64,000 nt of DNA from Pseudomonadota bacterium (GTDB taxonomy: Bacteria; Pseudomonadota; Alphaproteobacteria; Rhizobiales; Xanthobacteraceae). How positions within the stretch are numbered: position 1 is the stretch's first letter; each line of letters starts with the position of its first letter. Below, piece by piece: positions 9,311-16,588 of this stretch. The stretch lies in NCBI GenBank assembly GCA_023404675.1, contig JAEYAW010000030.1, positions 434,001-498,000 on the forward strand. Reading direction: 5' to 3'. The notes under the pieces were generated by a model. That model worked only from the letters and a program-made list of their open reading frames with translations, was not told the DNA's origin and did not search any database. The position numbers and the translations under genes are program-made.

Positions 9311-10986
9311 TGGGGCGCTCCGGACTGCGCGGGGATATGCGGCAGCAGCAGATAGGATTCGTGTTCCGGCCCGGTCAGAATGGTCGTGCGACCGTCGAAT
9401 ATCACGCGAGGCCGGTCCGCTTCGCTGTTATGCAGAATTCGCCCCGATACGCCGGGTGCTTCATAATCGCGTCCCTGAATCGTCAGCGCGAGGTGATAGC
9501 CGGGCGGGCAGACAATGCTGGTCGGCCAGATCTCGACGTCGAGCGCATAGGCCCGGCCCGGTTCGAGCATCTGGATTTCGTCATGCGAATGATAGGGACG
9601 GTCCGGCCTGGACATCGCAAGATCAAGCTTGCGGTGCGACGCGCGCAGCCAGCCCCTCGCAACGGGCTCGGTATCGCTGGCCCCCGCGAATACCACCTCG
9701 CGTCCGTTCGGATCGATCAGCCGTAGCGTCGCGAAGATATCGGCGTCGCAGGTGCTGGACGAAATCCACAACCGCGCCATCAGCGGCCCGGTGAACTCGG
9801 TCTCCTCGACGAACGGCTCGGTCAGAAAGCTGACGCCATCGCCCAGCGCCAGAAAGCTCGTCGTCGCGGGTGTCGGCGACGGCTCTTCCGCCAGCATGCG
9901 CGATCCGGCGTCGAGATACAGCCGCTGCCACTGCGTCCGCACCAATGGCCACTCGTTTTCGAAACGAGGCGATGCGCCATCGGGCGAGCGGATTTCAAGC
10001 CTGATGATCGGCTCACGATCCCAGCCGTTGTCCTCGCCCTTCAGGAAATGCGCGAAGAATCGCTTTTGCCGCGCGATATAGGATGGCAGATAAAAGCTCT
10101 CGAAATGCGTGCCGATATGCATATCGAGCCACTTCTGCCGCGATCCCGCGCGCATGAAGCCTTCGATGTTGCCGCGCAGATGCAGGCCCGGCCCGCCCCA
10201 GTTGCCTGCGGAGAACAGCGGCACGGCGATCCGGCCGAGATCGGGCGAGCGCTGGCGGTACCATGCATCGTCGAGCGGATGGCGCAGAAGATCGTCGGCG
10301 TGGTCGGTCCGGTTCGCGCGCAGCAAGTCCTCGCTCAGCGCGTCCCCTGTCGTTCGTTCGCCGGTCTCGCGGTCGCGATGATGCGTCGCGCCGTTGCCGT
10401 GCTGGTTCGGCAGAACCTGCCTCGGCCACCAGGCAGTCGGAAACAGATTGCTGAAGATGCCACCGTGATGGCTCCAGTCGCGATAGAGGTCGCAACCACC
10501 CTCCCAGGGACAGATCGCCGCCAGATGCGGCGGTTGCAGTGCCGCCACCTGCCACTGCTTGATCGACAGGTAGGAAATGCCGATCAGACCGACCTTTCCC
10601 GTCGACCACGGCTGCTCGGCCGCCCATTCGATACAATCGTAATAGTCCTGTGTCTCGCGCGGCGAAAACGGATCGAGATATCCCGGCGATTTGCCGCTGC
10701 CGCGCCCGTCCACAGAAATCACGACATAACCGTCCGGCACCCAACGCTCGGGATCGATCTTCTCCCAGCGCAGATGGTGGCCGCTCGATCCCTCGCACAA
10801 TGCCGGATTGAGAATCTGAAGCCTGTCCCATTGCGGCTTGTAGCCATCGGCGAAATGGATATCCTTGCCGTAGATGCCGAGCGACATCAGAACGGGATAG
10901 TTCCCCTCGCCTTCGGGCCGATAAACATTGGCGCGCAGATGGTGGCCATCGCTGACCGGGATCAAAACATCCTTTTCGACAAGCAT
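9307..10986 (-). CDS. CocE/NonD family serine hydrolase
   Basis: Alpha/beta hydrolase of the CocE / X-Pro dipeptidyl-peptidase class, 559 residues. The nucleophile elbow is LIGISYLS, the oxyanion and substrate region contains VDGRGSGKSPG, and the C-terminal jelly-roll domain (from about residue 350) contains TEPFVEETEFTGPLMARLW and RGWLRASHRK. Family members cleave esters or amides (cocaine esterase, acylases, prolyl peptidases). It is the first gene of an operon in which every junction down to the Mo subunit is a 4-nt overlap, so hydrolase and hydroxylase are made together. The promoter region (10987-11179) holds a TetR-type operator at 11060. Confidence 0.88.
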   Translation of the reverse strand: MLVEKDVLIPVSDGHHLRANVYRPEGEGNYPVLMSLGIYGKDIHFADGYKPQWDRLQILNPALCEGSSGHHLRWEKIDPERWVPDGYVVISVDGRGSGKSPGYLDPFSPRETQDYYDCIEWAAEQPWSTGKVGLIGISYLSIKQWQVAALQPPHLAAICPWEGGCDLYRDWSHHGGIFSNLFPTAWWPRQVLPNQHGNGATHHRDRETGERTTGDALSEDLLRANRTDHADDLLRHPLDDAWYRQRSPDLGRIAVPLFSAGNWGGPGLHLRGNIEGFMRAGSRQKWLDMHIGTHFESFYLPSYIARQKRFFAHFLKGEDNGWDREPIIRLEIRSPDGASPRFENEWPLVRTQWQRLYLDAGSRMLAEEPSPTPATTSFLALGDGVSFLTEPFVEETEFTGPLMARLWISSSTCDADIFATLRLIDPNGREVVFAGASDTEPVARGWLRASHRKLDLAMSRPDRPYHSHDEIQMLEPGRAYALDVEIWPTSIVCPPGYHLALTIQGRDYEAPGVSGRILHNSEADRPRVIFDGRTTILTGPEHESYLLLPHIPAQSGAPQ

Positions 10987-11054
10987 TCAGCGTCCCAAAC
11001 GTGACAGGGACCCTGATCATCCGGGCCCTGGGCCTCTCCGGCACGAGGCGGAGA

Positions 11055-11083
11055 TTGACGACTAACCATTTAGTTAGTCTAAT
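11055..11083 (+). promoter_or_regulatory. Predicted sigma70 promoter for the alpha/beta hydrolase gene
   Basis: TTGACG (11055-11060), 17-nt spacer, TCTAAT (11078-11083). The operator at 11060-11079 fills the spacer, which is the layout expected for repression by blocking RNA polymerase. It reads toward the gene at 11180; the same box may also control the divergent CocE operon. Confidence 0.5.
11060..11079 (+). promoter_or_regulatory. Predicted TetR operator (GACTAAC-N6-GTTAGTC)
   Basis: GACTAACCATTTAGTTAGTC: 7-bp arms and 6-bp spacer. The inner 18 bases are identical to the reverse complement of 21061-21078, 10 kb away. It lies between the divergent CocE-hydroxylase operon and the alpha/beta-hydrolase gene. 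Confidence 0.7.
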
Positions 11084-11179
11084 GAGCAGGAGCGGATCGT
11101 CAAGCCGATCCCCGCTCATCGAGAAGGCAGATGCTGCCCAATTCGCGGTCCCATTCGAGCAAATCGTATTGTCGATCTC

Positions 11180-12097
11180 ATGAGTCGTTCGTCGGAACTC
11201 CCCCCTATTCCTGCTGAACTCTATGATCTGATGGCCGAGGTCGGCCCGCGCTGGCGCACCAACGTATCAGGCCACGTCGATCTCATGCTTCAGCGATTTT
11301 CGGACGTACTGAAGTCCAGTCCGCACGACGGCGTGACCGTGCATGGCGACATCGCTTATGGCGATCACGAGCGGCACGTCATCGATGTCTTTCTGCCCGA
11401 AACGACGACATCGCCACCGCCGCTTGTCATTTTCGTTCACGGCGGCGCGTTCGTCAGCGGCCATCGCAACCGGACGGCCCAGATCTATTCGAACGTGCTG
11501 GTCTATCTCGCCCGCCACGGCATCGCCGGCATCAATGTCGGCTATCGCCTCGCCAATCACACGAGCTATCCCGGCGCGACCGAGGACATCGCCGCGGTTG
11601 TCGACTGGGCCCACGCGCATGCCAGCGAGTACGGCTGGGATACGAAACGCATCTTCCTGATGGCGCATTCGGCGGGAGCTGCGCATGCCGGCAGCTATGC
11701 CTACGACCCGAGGTTCCGCCCTGCGGAGGGCTCGCAGCTCGCCGGCATGATCGTCGTCAGCGGGCGGGTACGCGCCGACAACCTGCCGGAGAATCCCAAC
11801 GCCAACAAGGTCGAGCAGTATTACGGGCCAGATTCATCGCAATACGACAGCTACTCGCCCGTCAGCCACATCACGGCCGACAGCCTGCCGACCTTTGTGG
11901 CGTGGGCTGAATACGAGAATCCCCTGATCGACGTCTATTGCGCGGAACTGGTCTACCGGCTGGCGCACGCCAAGCGGAAGGCTCCGCCCTCGATGTGGCT
12001 CGCCGGGCACAACCACACCTCGTCGATCGCGCATATCGGCACCGCCGACGAGCGGCTGGGCAAGGCCCTCGTGGATTTCATTCACAATCCACGCTAA
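11180..12097 (+). CDS. Alpha/beta hydrolase, HSL/arylformamidase-like
   Basis: Soluble serine hydrolase, 305 residues. Seen are the oxyanion HGGAF (residues 87-91), nucleophile S164 in AHSAGAAHAG, a C-terminal Asp (LIDVY) and His (GHNHTSS). The HGG motif with GINVGYRLA resembles kynurenine-formamidase-like and BD-FAE esterases, which cleave formamides or short esters. The gene starts about 97 nt after the predicted promoter whose spacer holds the TetR operator. It is followed after 36 nt by the aspartate-dehydrogenase-like gene. An N-formyl amide hydrolase would fit ring breakdown but is not proven. Confidence 0.87.
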   Translation: MSRSSELPPIPAELYDLMAEVGPRWRTNVSGHVDLMLQRFSDVLKSSPHDGVTVHGDIAYGDHERHVIDVFLPETTTSPPPLVIFVHGGAFVSGHRNRTAQIYSNVLVYLARHGIAGINVGYRLANHTSYPGATEDIAAVVDWAHAHASEYGWDTKRIFLMAHSAGAAHAGSYAYDPRFRPAEGSQLAGMIVVSGRVRADNLPENPNANKVEQYYGPDSSQYDSYSPVSHITADSLPTFVAWAEYENPLIDVYCAELVYRLAHAKRKAPPSMWLAGHNHTSSIAHIGTADERLGKALVDFIHNPR

Positions 12098-12133
12098 GGG
12101 CACGCTCCCGTCGCAGAGAGAGTCGGACATCGC

Positions 12134-12820
12134 ATGACCATCGCCCTCATCGGACAAGGCGCCATCGGAAGCTGGATAGCCGAGCGGCTCGAACCCGCGC
12201 CCGTCATCGTCAGGCGCGGCGATGCTCTGCCGCAGGCCGACGTGGTCGTGGAAGTCGCGGGTCATGGCGCGCTGGTACAATATGGCGTCGCCGCCCTCGA
12301 ACAGGGCAGCGATCTGGTGATCGCCTCCATCGGAGCGCTCGCCGACGATGAACTCCTGCAACGGCTGAAGGCGGCGGCGACGCGCAGCAGGATCCTGCTG
12401 CCCGCCGGCGCGGTGGTCGGGATCGATGCACTGGCGGCAGCGCGGCGCGGCGGCCTCGACAAGGTGCGCTATTCCTCGCGCAAGCCGCCCGGGAGCCTGT
12501 CGGAGACGTTGCCGACGGACCGCGAGAGCATCGTGTTCGAGGGCAACGCCCGCGACGCCGCTCTGCAGTTTCCGAAGAACGCCAATGTGGCCGCCACCAT
12601 CGCTCTGGCGGGCGTCGGGTTCGAGGCCACGGAGGTCCGCATCATCGCGGACCCGACCGTCGCCCAGAACGTTCACGTGCTGGAAGCCAGCGGCGCTTTC
12701 GGCAGTTTCTCCGCACGCATCGCGGGCAAGCCGCTGCCGGGCAACCCGAAAAGCTCCAGTCTCACGGCGATGAGCGTGCTGCGCTGCATCGAGAACCGGA
12801 CCTCACCGATCGTGCTGTGA
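12134..12820 (+). CDS. Aspartate dehydrogenase-like protein (NadX/DUF108 family)
   Basis: NAD(P)-dependent amino-acid dehydrogenase fold, 228 residues (family usually 240-270). N-terminal Rossmann motif is GQGAIGSW (residues 7-14). The C-terminal domain carries the conserved ADPTVAQNVHVLEASG, with the family's active-site His. The enzyme interconverts L-aspartate and iminoaspartate/oxaloacetate plus ammonia. Placed after an alpha/beta hydrolase in a catabolic locus, it more likely acts on an amino or imino dicarboxylate intermediate than in NAD biosynthesis (no nadA or nadC is near). It converges with the amidohydrolase gene, only 3 nt between stops. Confidence 0.82.
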   Translation: MTIALIGQGAIGSWIAERLEPAPVIVRRGDALPQADVVVEVAGHGALVQYGVAALEQGSDLVIASIGALADDELLQRLKAAATRSRILLPAGAVVGIDALAAARRGGLDKVRYSSRKPPGSLSETLPTDRESIVFEGNARDAALQFPKNANVAATIALAGVGFEATEVRIIADPTVAQNVHVLEASGAFGSFSARIAGKPLPGNPKSSSLTAMSVLRCIENRTSPIVL

Positions 12821-12823
12821 CTT

Positions 12824-13771
12824 TCACAGCTTCAGCAGCCGCTTGGCATTGCCCGACGACAGCTTCTCGCGGTCCACGTCGCTCAGCGGCGTGGCCTTCA
12901 GCCACTCGACGCCGGCGACGTTCGAGGCATAGGGCCAGTCGACCGAGAACATGATGCGGTCGATGCCCATCTCGGTAATGCAACACTGCAGCGCGGGCGT
13001 TGAAAAGAACCCGCTGGTCGTCACGTAGAAGTGCGAGGAGAATACCTCGCGGAAATTTTTCATGGGCGTGTCGCGCGACAGCGCCTCGTCGATCCGCGCC
13101 AGCGTGTAGGGGATCGTCTCGCCAAGATGGCCGAGAATGATCTTCACCCCCGGATGCGCATCGAACAGCCCGCTCAGCACGAGGCGCATCGCCTGCGTGC
13201 CGGCCTCGAAGGTGAAACCCCAGGCGGCGCGGATGAACATCGGATGGGTGCGCGCATAGTCGCCGTAATAGGCCTTCATCACCGCCGGATTGGGATCGGC
13301 CGGATGGATATAGAGCGGCACGTCGAGCGCTGCGGCCCGCGCAAAAATCGGCCAGTAACGCTGCTCGTCAAGGAACGGTCCGGGCGTCAGGCTGTGCAGC
13401 ATTCCGCCCTTGAAGCCAAGCTTCGTCACCGCGCGTTCGAGTTCGTCCGCGGCAGCCTCCGGGTGATCCGTCGGCAGCGAGGCGAACCCGGCGAGACGCG
13501 CGGAATTGGCCTGAACGGCGGCGTAAAGCCTGTCGTTGGCCGCAGCGGTCCAGGCCACCGCGACGTCCTCGCAGAGTCCCTGCGCACCGGGCGGACCATG
13601 GGAGACGACCTGAAGATCGATCCCCGCCTCATCCATTTCCCTCAGCCGCTGCGCGCCGAGATCCTCCATCCGCCTGATCAGCGGATTGGACGGCCGCGCC
13701 ACGTGATGGGCGGTATCGCGCACATTGTTCCAGTCGGGATCGAAGTAGTGTTCCTCAAGCGCGATGATCAT
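12824..13771 (-). CDS. Amidohydrolase-2 family protein, gamma-resorcylate-decarboxylase-like
   Basis: Metal-dependent TIM-barrel enzyme, 315 residues. The N-terminus reads MIIALEEHY: the Glu-x-His pair found in non-oxidative decarboxylases such as gamma-resorcylate decarboxylase, instead of the HxH of ACMSD and true hydrolases. Other ligand motifs are LYIHP, ILGHLGE and the late Asp in FSVDWPY. This points to decarboxylation of a hydroxy-aromatic or heteroaromatic acid, though hydrolysis cannot be excluded. It is the third gene of the isochorismatase / DHOD-like / amidohydrolase operon (54-nt gap upstream). Confidence 0.82.
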   Translation of the reverse strand: MIIALEEHYFDPDWNNVRDTAHHVARPSNPLIRRMEDLGAQRLREMDEAGIDLQVVSHGPPGAQGLCEDVAVAWTAAANDRLYAAVQANSARLAGFASLPTDHPEAAADELERAVTKLGFKGGMLHSLTPGPFLDEQRYWPIFARAAALDVPLYIHPADPNPAVMKAYYGDYARTHPMFIRAAWGFTFEAGTQAMRLVLSGLFDAHPGVKIILGHLGETIPYTLARIDEALSRDTPMKNFREVFSSHFYVTTSGFFSTPALQCCITEMGIDRIMFSVDWPYASNVAGVEWLKATPLSDVDREKLSSGNAKRLLKL

Positions 13772-13825
13772 GAGCAGTCCTGATTGGCGTTTTATTTGGC
13801 GAACCCGCCGGGAAAGGCAGATATG

Positions 13826-14857
13826 TCACGATGCGCGAACCTTGGCCGTGCGCATCGGAACGCATGCGGGCTGATCTGCCCACGTCGTCGCCAGTTCCCG
13901 GTTGATATCGCGTGCGATGGTCCAGCCGCGATAGACGAGGGCCGAGTAAAGATCGACGCAGGTCGCGCCCGCCGCACGCATCGCCAGCACGTCCGCCGCG
14001 TAACTGATGCCGCCGTTTCCCTTGATGGGAATACGACCGCGCGCAACGCCCGCGGCAAACGCGACATTGGCAAGCGCCGCGTCGAAAATTTCGCGCCCGT
14101 GAAGCGTGCCCGCGCCGGTTCCAAGCGCCGGCTCCTTGACGCGCCGTCCGCCGCCGACCTTCAGGCCGCCGACCCCAGCGCCGATGCAGACCTCGACAAG
14201 TTCGGCGAAGCGATCCGGCAACTGCGTGGTGTCATTGGGCACGCGCACCACAAGCCGCCCGGCATGTTCGCCCACGCGGTCGAGCACGCCGCGCAGCATC
14301 CCGACCTCGTCGAAATGCTCGCCGGGCTTGAGCACGTTCGGACACATCAGACTGATCTCGACCGCGTCCACCAAAGGCAGAACTTCGGTCACGCCTGCAG
14401 CGATATCCTCAGCAGAAAATCCGCCGACATTGGCGAATACCGGCACGCCCTCAGGCCGGCGGCTTAGTCTCTCAAGCGCATAGGCACGCCCCTTGCTCGG
14501 CACGCCCATGGAATCGGCGATCGACTCGCGCTCGCGATAGCGCACGATACGCGGGAACGGATTGCCATAACGCGGCTCCGGCATGATCGAGCCGACACAG
14601 ATAAACCCGAAGCCGAGAAGAGACAGCGCATCGAGCAGTTCGGCATTCTTGTCGAACCCCGCCGCCAGCCCCACCGGGTTCGGAAGATCGACCCCGGCAA
14701 AGCGGGTCTTCAAACTCGGGATCGGCGCGGACAGGCCGCTCAGTGTGGATAGCAGCCGCCACGGCAGGGGCCAGCGCAACGCGGCATGCGCCATCGCATG
14801 ACTGCGATCCCCCGACACGGCAAACAGCGCCGGTCGCAGAGCGCTATACAGGCTCAT
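13826..14857 (-). CDS. Dihydroorotate-dehydrogenase-like FMN protein with a class-1-type Cys motif
   Basis: FMN-binding TIM-barrel oxidoreductase, 343 residues. The N-terminus (LYSALRPALFAVSGDRSHAMAH) and length match class 2 (membrane-linked) dihydroorotate dehydrogenase. But the catalytic loop reads EISLMCPNV, with Cys172 where class 2 has Ser, as in class 1 enzymes. The class 2 MGFNN motif is replaced by MGVPSKG. FMN contacts AAGFDKN, KVGGG and GNGGI are kept. The start at 14857 overlaps the isochorismatase stop by 4 nt. Context is catabolic, so it is probably a paralogue acting on another cyclic amide, not PyrD. Confidence 0.82.
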   Translation of the reverse strand: MSLYSALRPALFAVSGDRSHAMAHAALRWPLPWRLLSTLSGLSAPIPSLKTRFAGVDLPNPVGLAAGFDKNAELLDALSLLGFGFICVGSIMPEPRYGNPFPRIVRYRERESIADSMGVPSKGRAYALERLSRRPEGVPVFANVGGFSAEDIAAGVTEVLPLVDAVEISLMCPNVLKPGEHFDEVGMLRGVLDRVGEHAGRLVVRVPNDTTQLPDRFAELVEVCIGAGVGGLKVGGGRRVKEPALGTGAGTLHGREIFDAALANVAFAAGVARGRIPIKGNGGISYAADVLAMRAAGATCVDLYSALVYRGWTIARDINRELATTWADQPACVPMRTAKVRAS

Positions 14858-15534
14858 GTGGCCGCGCCGGCCGGCTGCGTGGCGGCAGCCGCGTCCTTCG
14901 CCGCGCGCCACACCGCAATAAGATCGGCCGACTCGACGACGCTGCCATAGTCCCGATTGAACCGCTTCATCGCCCCGCGGTGATCGTCCTCGCTGGCCGC
15001 TCCGCAGCAATCGGCCACCATTGTCACGTAGTAGTCGGCGAAATAGGCGTCGCGGCCGGTCGATTCCACGCAGGTGTCAGTGGCGATGCCCGTCAGCAGC
15101 AGGCTGCGGATGCCCTTTTCCTTCAAAAGCTGCGGCAATTCCGTGCCCACCATCGCGCTGTAGCGATGCTTGATAACCACCGGCTCGTCCGGCGCAGGCG
15201 CGACCCGATAGAACTCAGCCCCCCACGACCCCGTCAGGCATCGAGGCATCTCCATGTTGAGGCGCGCGTTTCGTTCCCGCATCGGTTCCGACAGATCTCC
15301 GGGATCATAGATGGCGCGAACGAAAATCACCTGAACACCGGCCTCGCGGGCCTGCGTGATCAGCTCAAGCAGCGCCGGGACGCGCTGCTGCTGAACCACC
15401 CCCAGATCGCCGCCCACCTTGTCGAAAAACCCGCCAGTCGCGGCAAAATCGTTCTGGACGTCGATCACCAGCAGCGCGCTGTGCCGGGGATTCGCCTTGT
15501 CAGCCAAAGTGCGCAGCATGGTGTCGTCGTTCAA
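14854..15534 (-). CDS. Isochorismatase-fold cysteine amidohydrolase
   Basis: Cysteine hydrolase, 226 residues, with the Asp-Lys-Cys triad D25 (LLVIDVQNDF), K122 (VVIKHRYSAM) and C155 (GIATDTCVEST). Relatives hydrolyse amides such as maleamate (NicF), N-carbamoylsarcosine, ureidoacrylate (RutB) or nicotinamide. It is the first gene of the operon with the DHOD-like and amidohydrolase genes. A TetR-type half-palindrome lies 76 nt upstream (15610-15625). An amide made after ring opening is the likely substrate; identity unknown. Confidence 0.9.
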   Translation of the reverse strand: MNDDTMLRTLADKANPRHSALLVIDVQNDFAATGGFFDKVGGDLGVVQQQRVPALLELITQAREAGVQVIFVRAIYDPGDLSEPMRERNARLNMEMPRCLTGSWGAEFYRVAPAPDEPVVIKHRYSAMVGTELPQLLKEKGIRSLLLTGIATDTCVESTGRDAYFADYYVTMVADCCGAASEDDHRGAMKRFNRDYGSVVESADLIAVWRAAKDAAAATQPAGAAT

Positions 15535-15609
15535 AGGAGCTCTCGCGGAATGGATTTCAGCATCGCCCGCATATCCTCAGGGACGCGTGATACCGCCATG
15601 CTCGATGAG

Positions 15610-15625
15610 GACTGACTGGTTAGTC
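15610..15625 (-). promoter_or_regulatory. Predicted TetR operator, compressed variant
   Basis: On the minus strand: GACTAACCAGTCAGTC, preceded by TT so that TTGACT forms a -35-like box. The first 9 bases (GACTAACCA) equal those of the 11060 operator, but the arms are separated by 2 bases instead of 6. It lies upstream of the isochorismatase operon and just past the stop of the TetR gene. Confidence 0.5.
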
Positions 15626-15712
15626 AAGTATTTTCTCAAGCCGGCTGATCTGCCCTGCGCATCGACTGAAACGATGCGCACCGAGCCCAAGAAACGGACA
15701 TGGCGCCGCCTG

Positions 15713-16447
15713 TCAGGAGTTGCGTGCGCCGAACCGCAGATAGCCGAGGATCAGATCCTCGACATGCGCGATACGCCCGCTGACGTTATCCTCGGCGGAC
15801 AGCTTGCGATCCAGCAGGTAGCCGAGCGTGTATTGATTGGAGAGATAATGATAGGCGAGTGCCGAAATCGAGATGTAGAGCTCGACCGGATCGACGCCGC
15901 TCCTGAAGTCGCCAGACTCCTCGCCTTCGCGCAAGAGATTTGCGATGTTCTCGAACAGCTTGGAGTAGCCGGCCTTGGCCTGCCGCGTCTTTCGCAGGTG
16001 GCGCCCCTTATGGAAGTTCTCCGAGTTGAGAAGCCCGATGAACTCCGGAGATTCACGCCAGTGCCGGAAGGTCAGTTGCACGAGCTTGCGGATGCCGTCG
16101 ATGGGAGACGCGACATCGAGCGGCCAGGTCATCTGCGCCGCATGCATGCGCTCATACGCGGCTTCGAGCACAGCGATGAACAGCCGCTCCTTGCTGTCGA
16201 AATAATGATAGACTAGGTTTTTGGTGACCTTGCTCAGATGCACGATGTCGTCGACACGCGCGCCGTCAAAGCCTTTCTCCGAAAACACCTTGGTCGCCAC
16301 CTTCAGAATCCGCTGGCGCGTTTCCGGGAATTCCCCGTTCGCGCGCGCGGATCGCTTTCGCGCCACACGTGTCGTTCTCCCGGCGGCGCCGGCAGACTTT
16401 GCAACTTTGCTCGCCTTGGTGGATCGGGGGGATGTCGCAGTGCGCAT
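15713..16447 (-). CDS. TetR/AcrR-family transcriptional regulator
   Basis: Repressor-type regulator, 244 residues. A basic Ala/Lys-rich tail (residues 1-35) precedes the TetR helix-turn-helix (TRQRILKVATKVFSEKGF to LVYHYFDSKERL, about 42-90). The C-terminal ligand and dimer domain is helical. It sits centrally among four operons that carry related inverted repeats, so it is the obvious candidate for their common regulator. A different perfect inverted repeat (16474-16493) lies 27 nt upstream of its own start. The inducer is unknown. Confidence 0.9.
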   Translation of the reverse strand: MRTATSPRSTKASKVAKSAGAAGRTTRVARKRSARANGEFPETRQRILKVATKVFSEKGFDGARVDDIVHLSKVTKNLVYHYFDSKERLFIAVLEAAYERMHAAQMTWPLDVASPIDGIRKLVQLTFRHWRESPEFIGLLNSENFHKGRHLRKTRQAKAGYSKLFENIANLLREGEESGDFRSGVDPVELYISISALAYHYLSNQYTLGYLLDRKLSAEDNVSGRIAHVEDLILGYLRFGARNS

Positions 16448-16473
16448 GCGATGAAACTTCCGGAGACATTCAG

Positions 16474-16493
16474 ACCAGTAATAGACTACTGGT
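16474..16493. promoter_or_regulatory. Perfect inverted repeat upstream of the TetR gene
   Basis: ACCAGTA-ATAGAC-TACTGGT: 7-bp perfect arms, 6-bp spacer, the same geometry as the GACTAAC operators but a different sequence. It is placed 27 nt before the TetR start codon, a typical autoregulatory position. Confidence 0.45.
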
Positions 16494-16588
16494 TGAGGAC
16501 ACAGCCAAGCAAGGGGAACAAGCGCGTCTGGACGCGAATGCGCACCGATCTCGAACGTTTCAAAGCCTTGTTGCTGACGTGATCCCTG

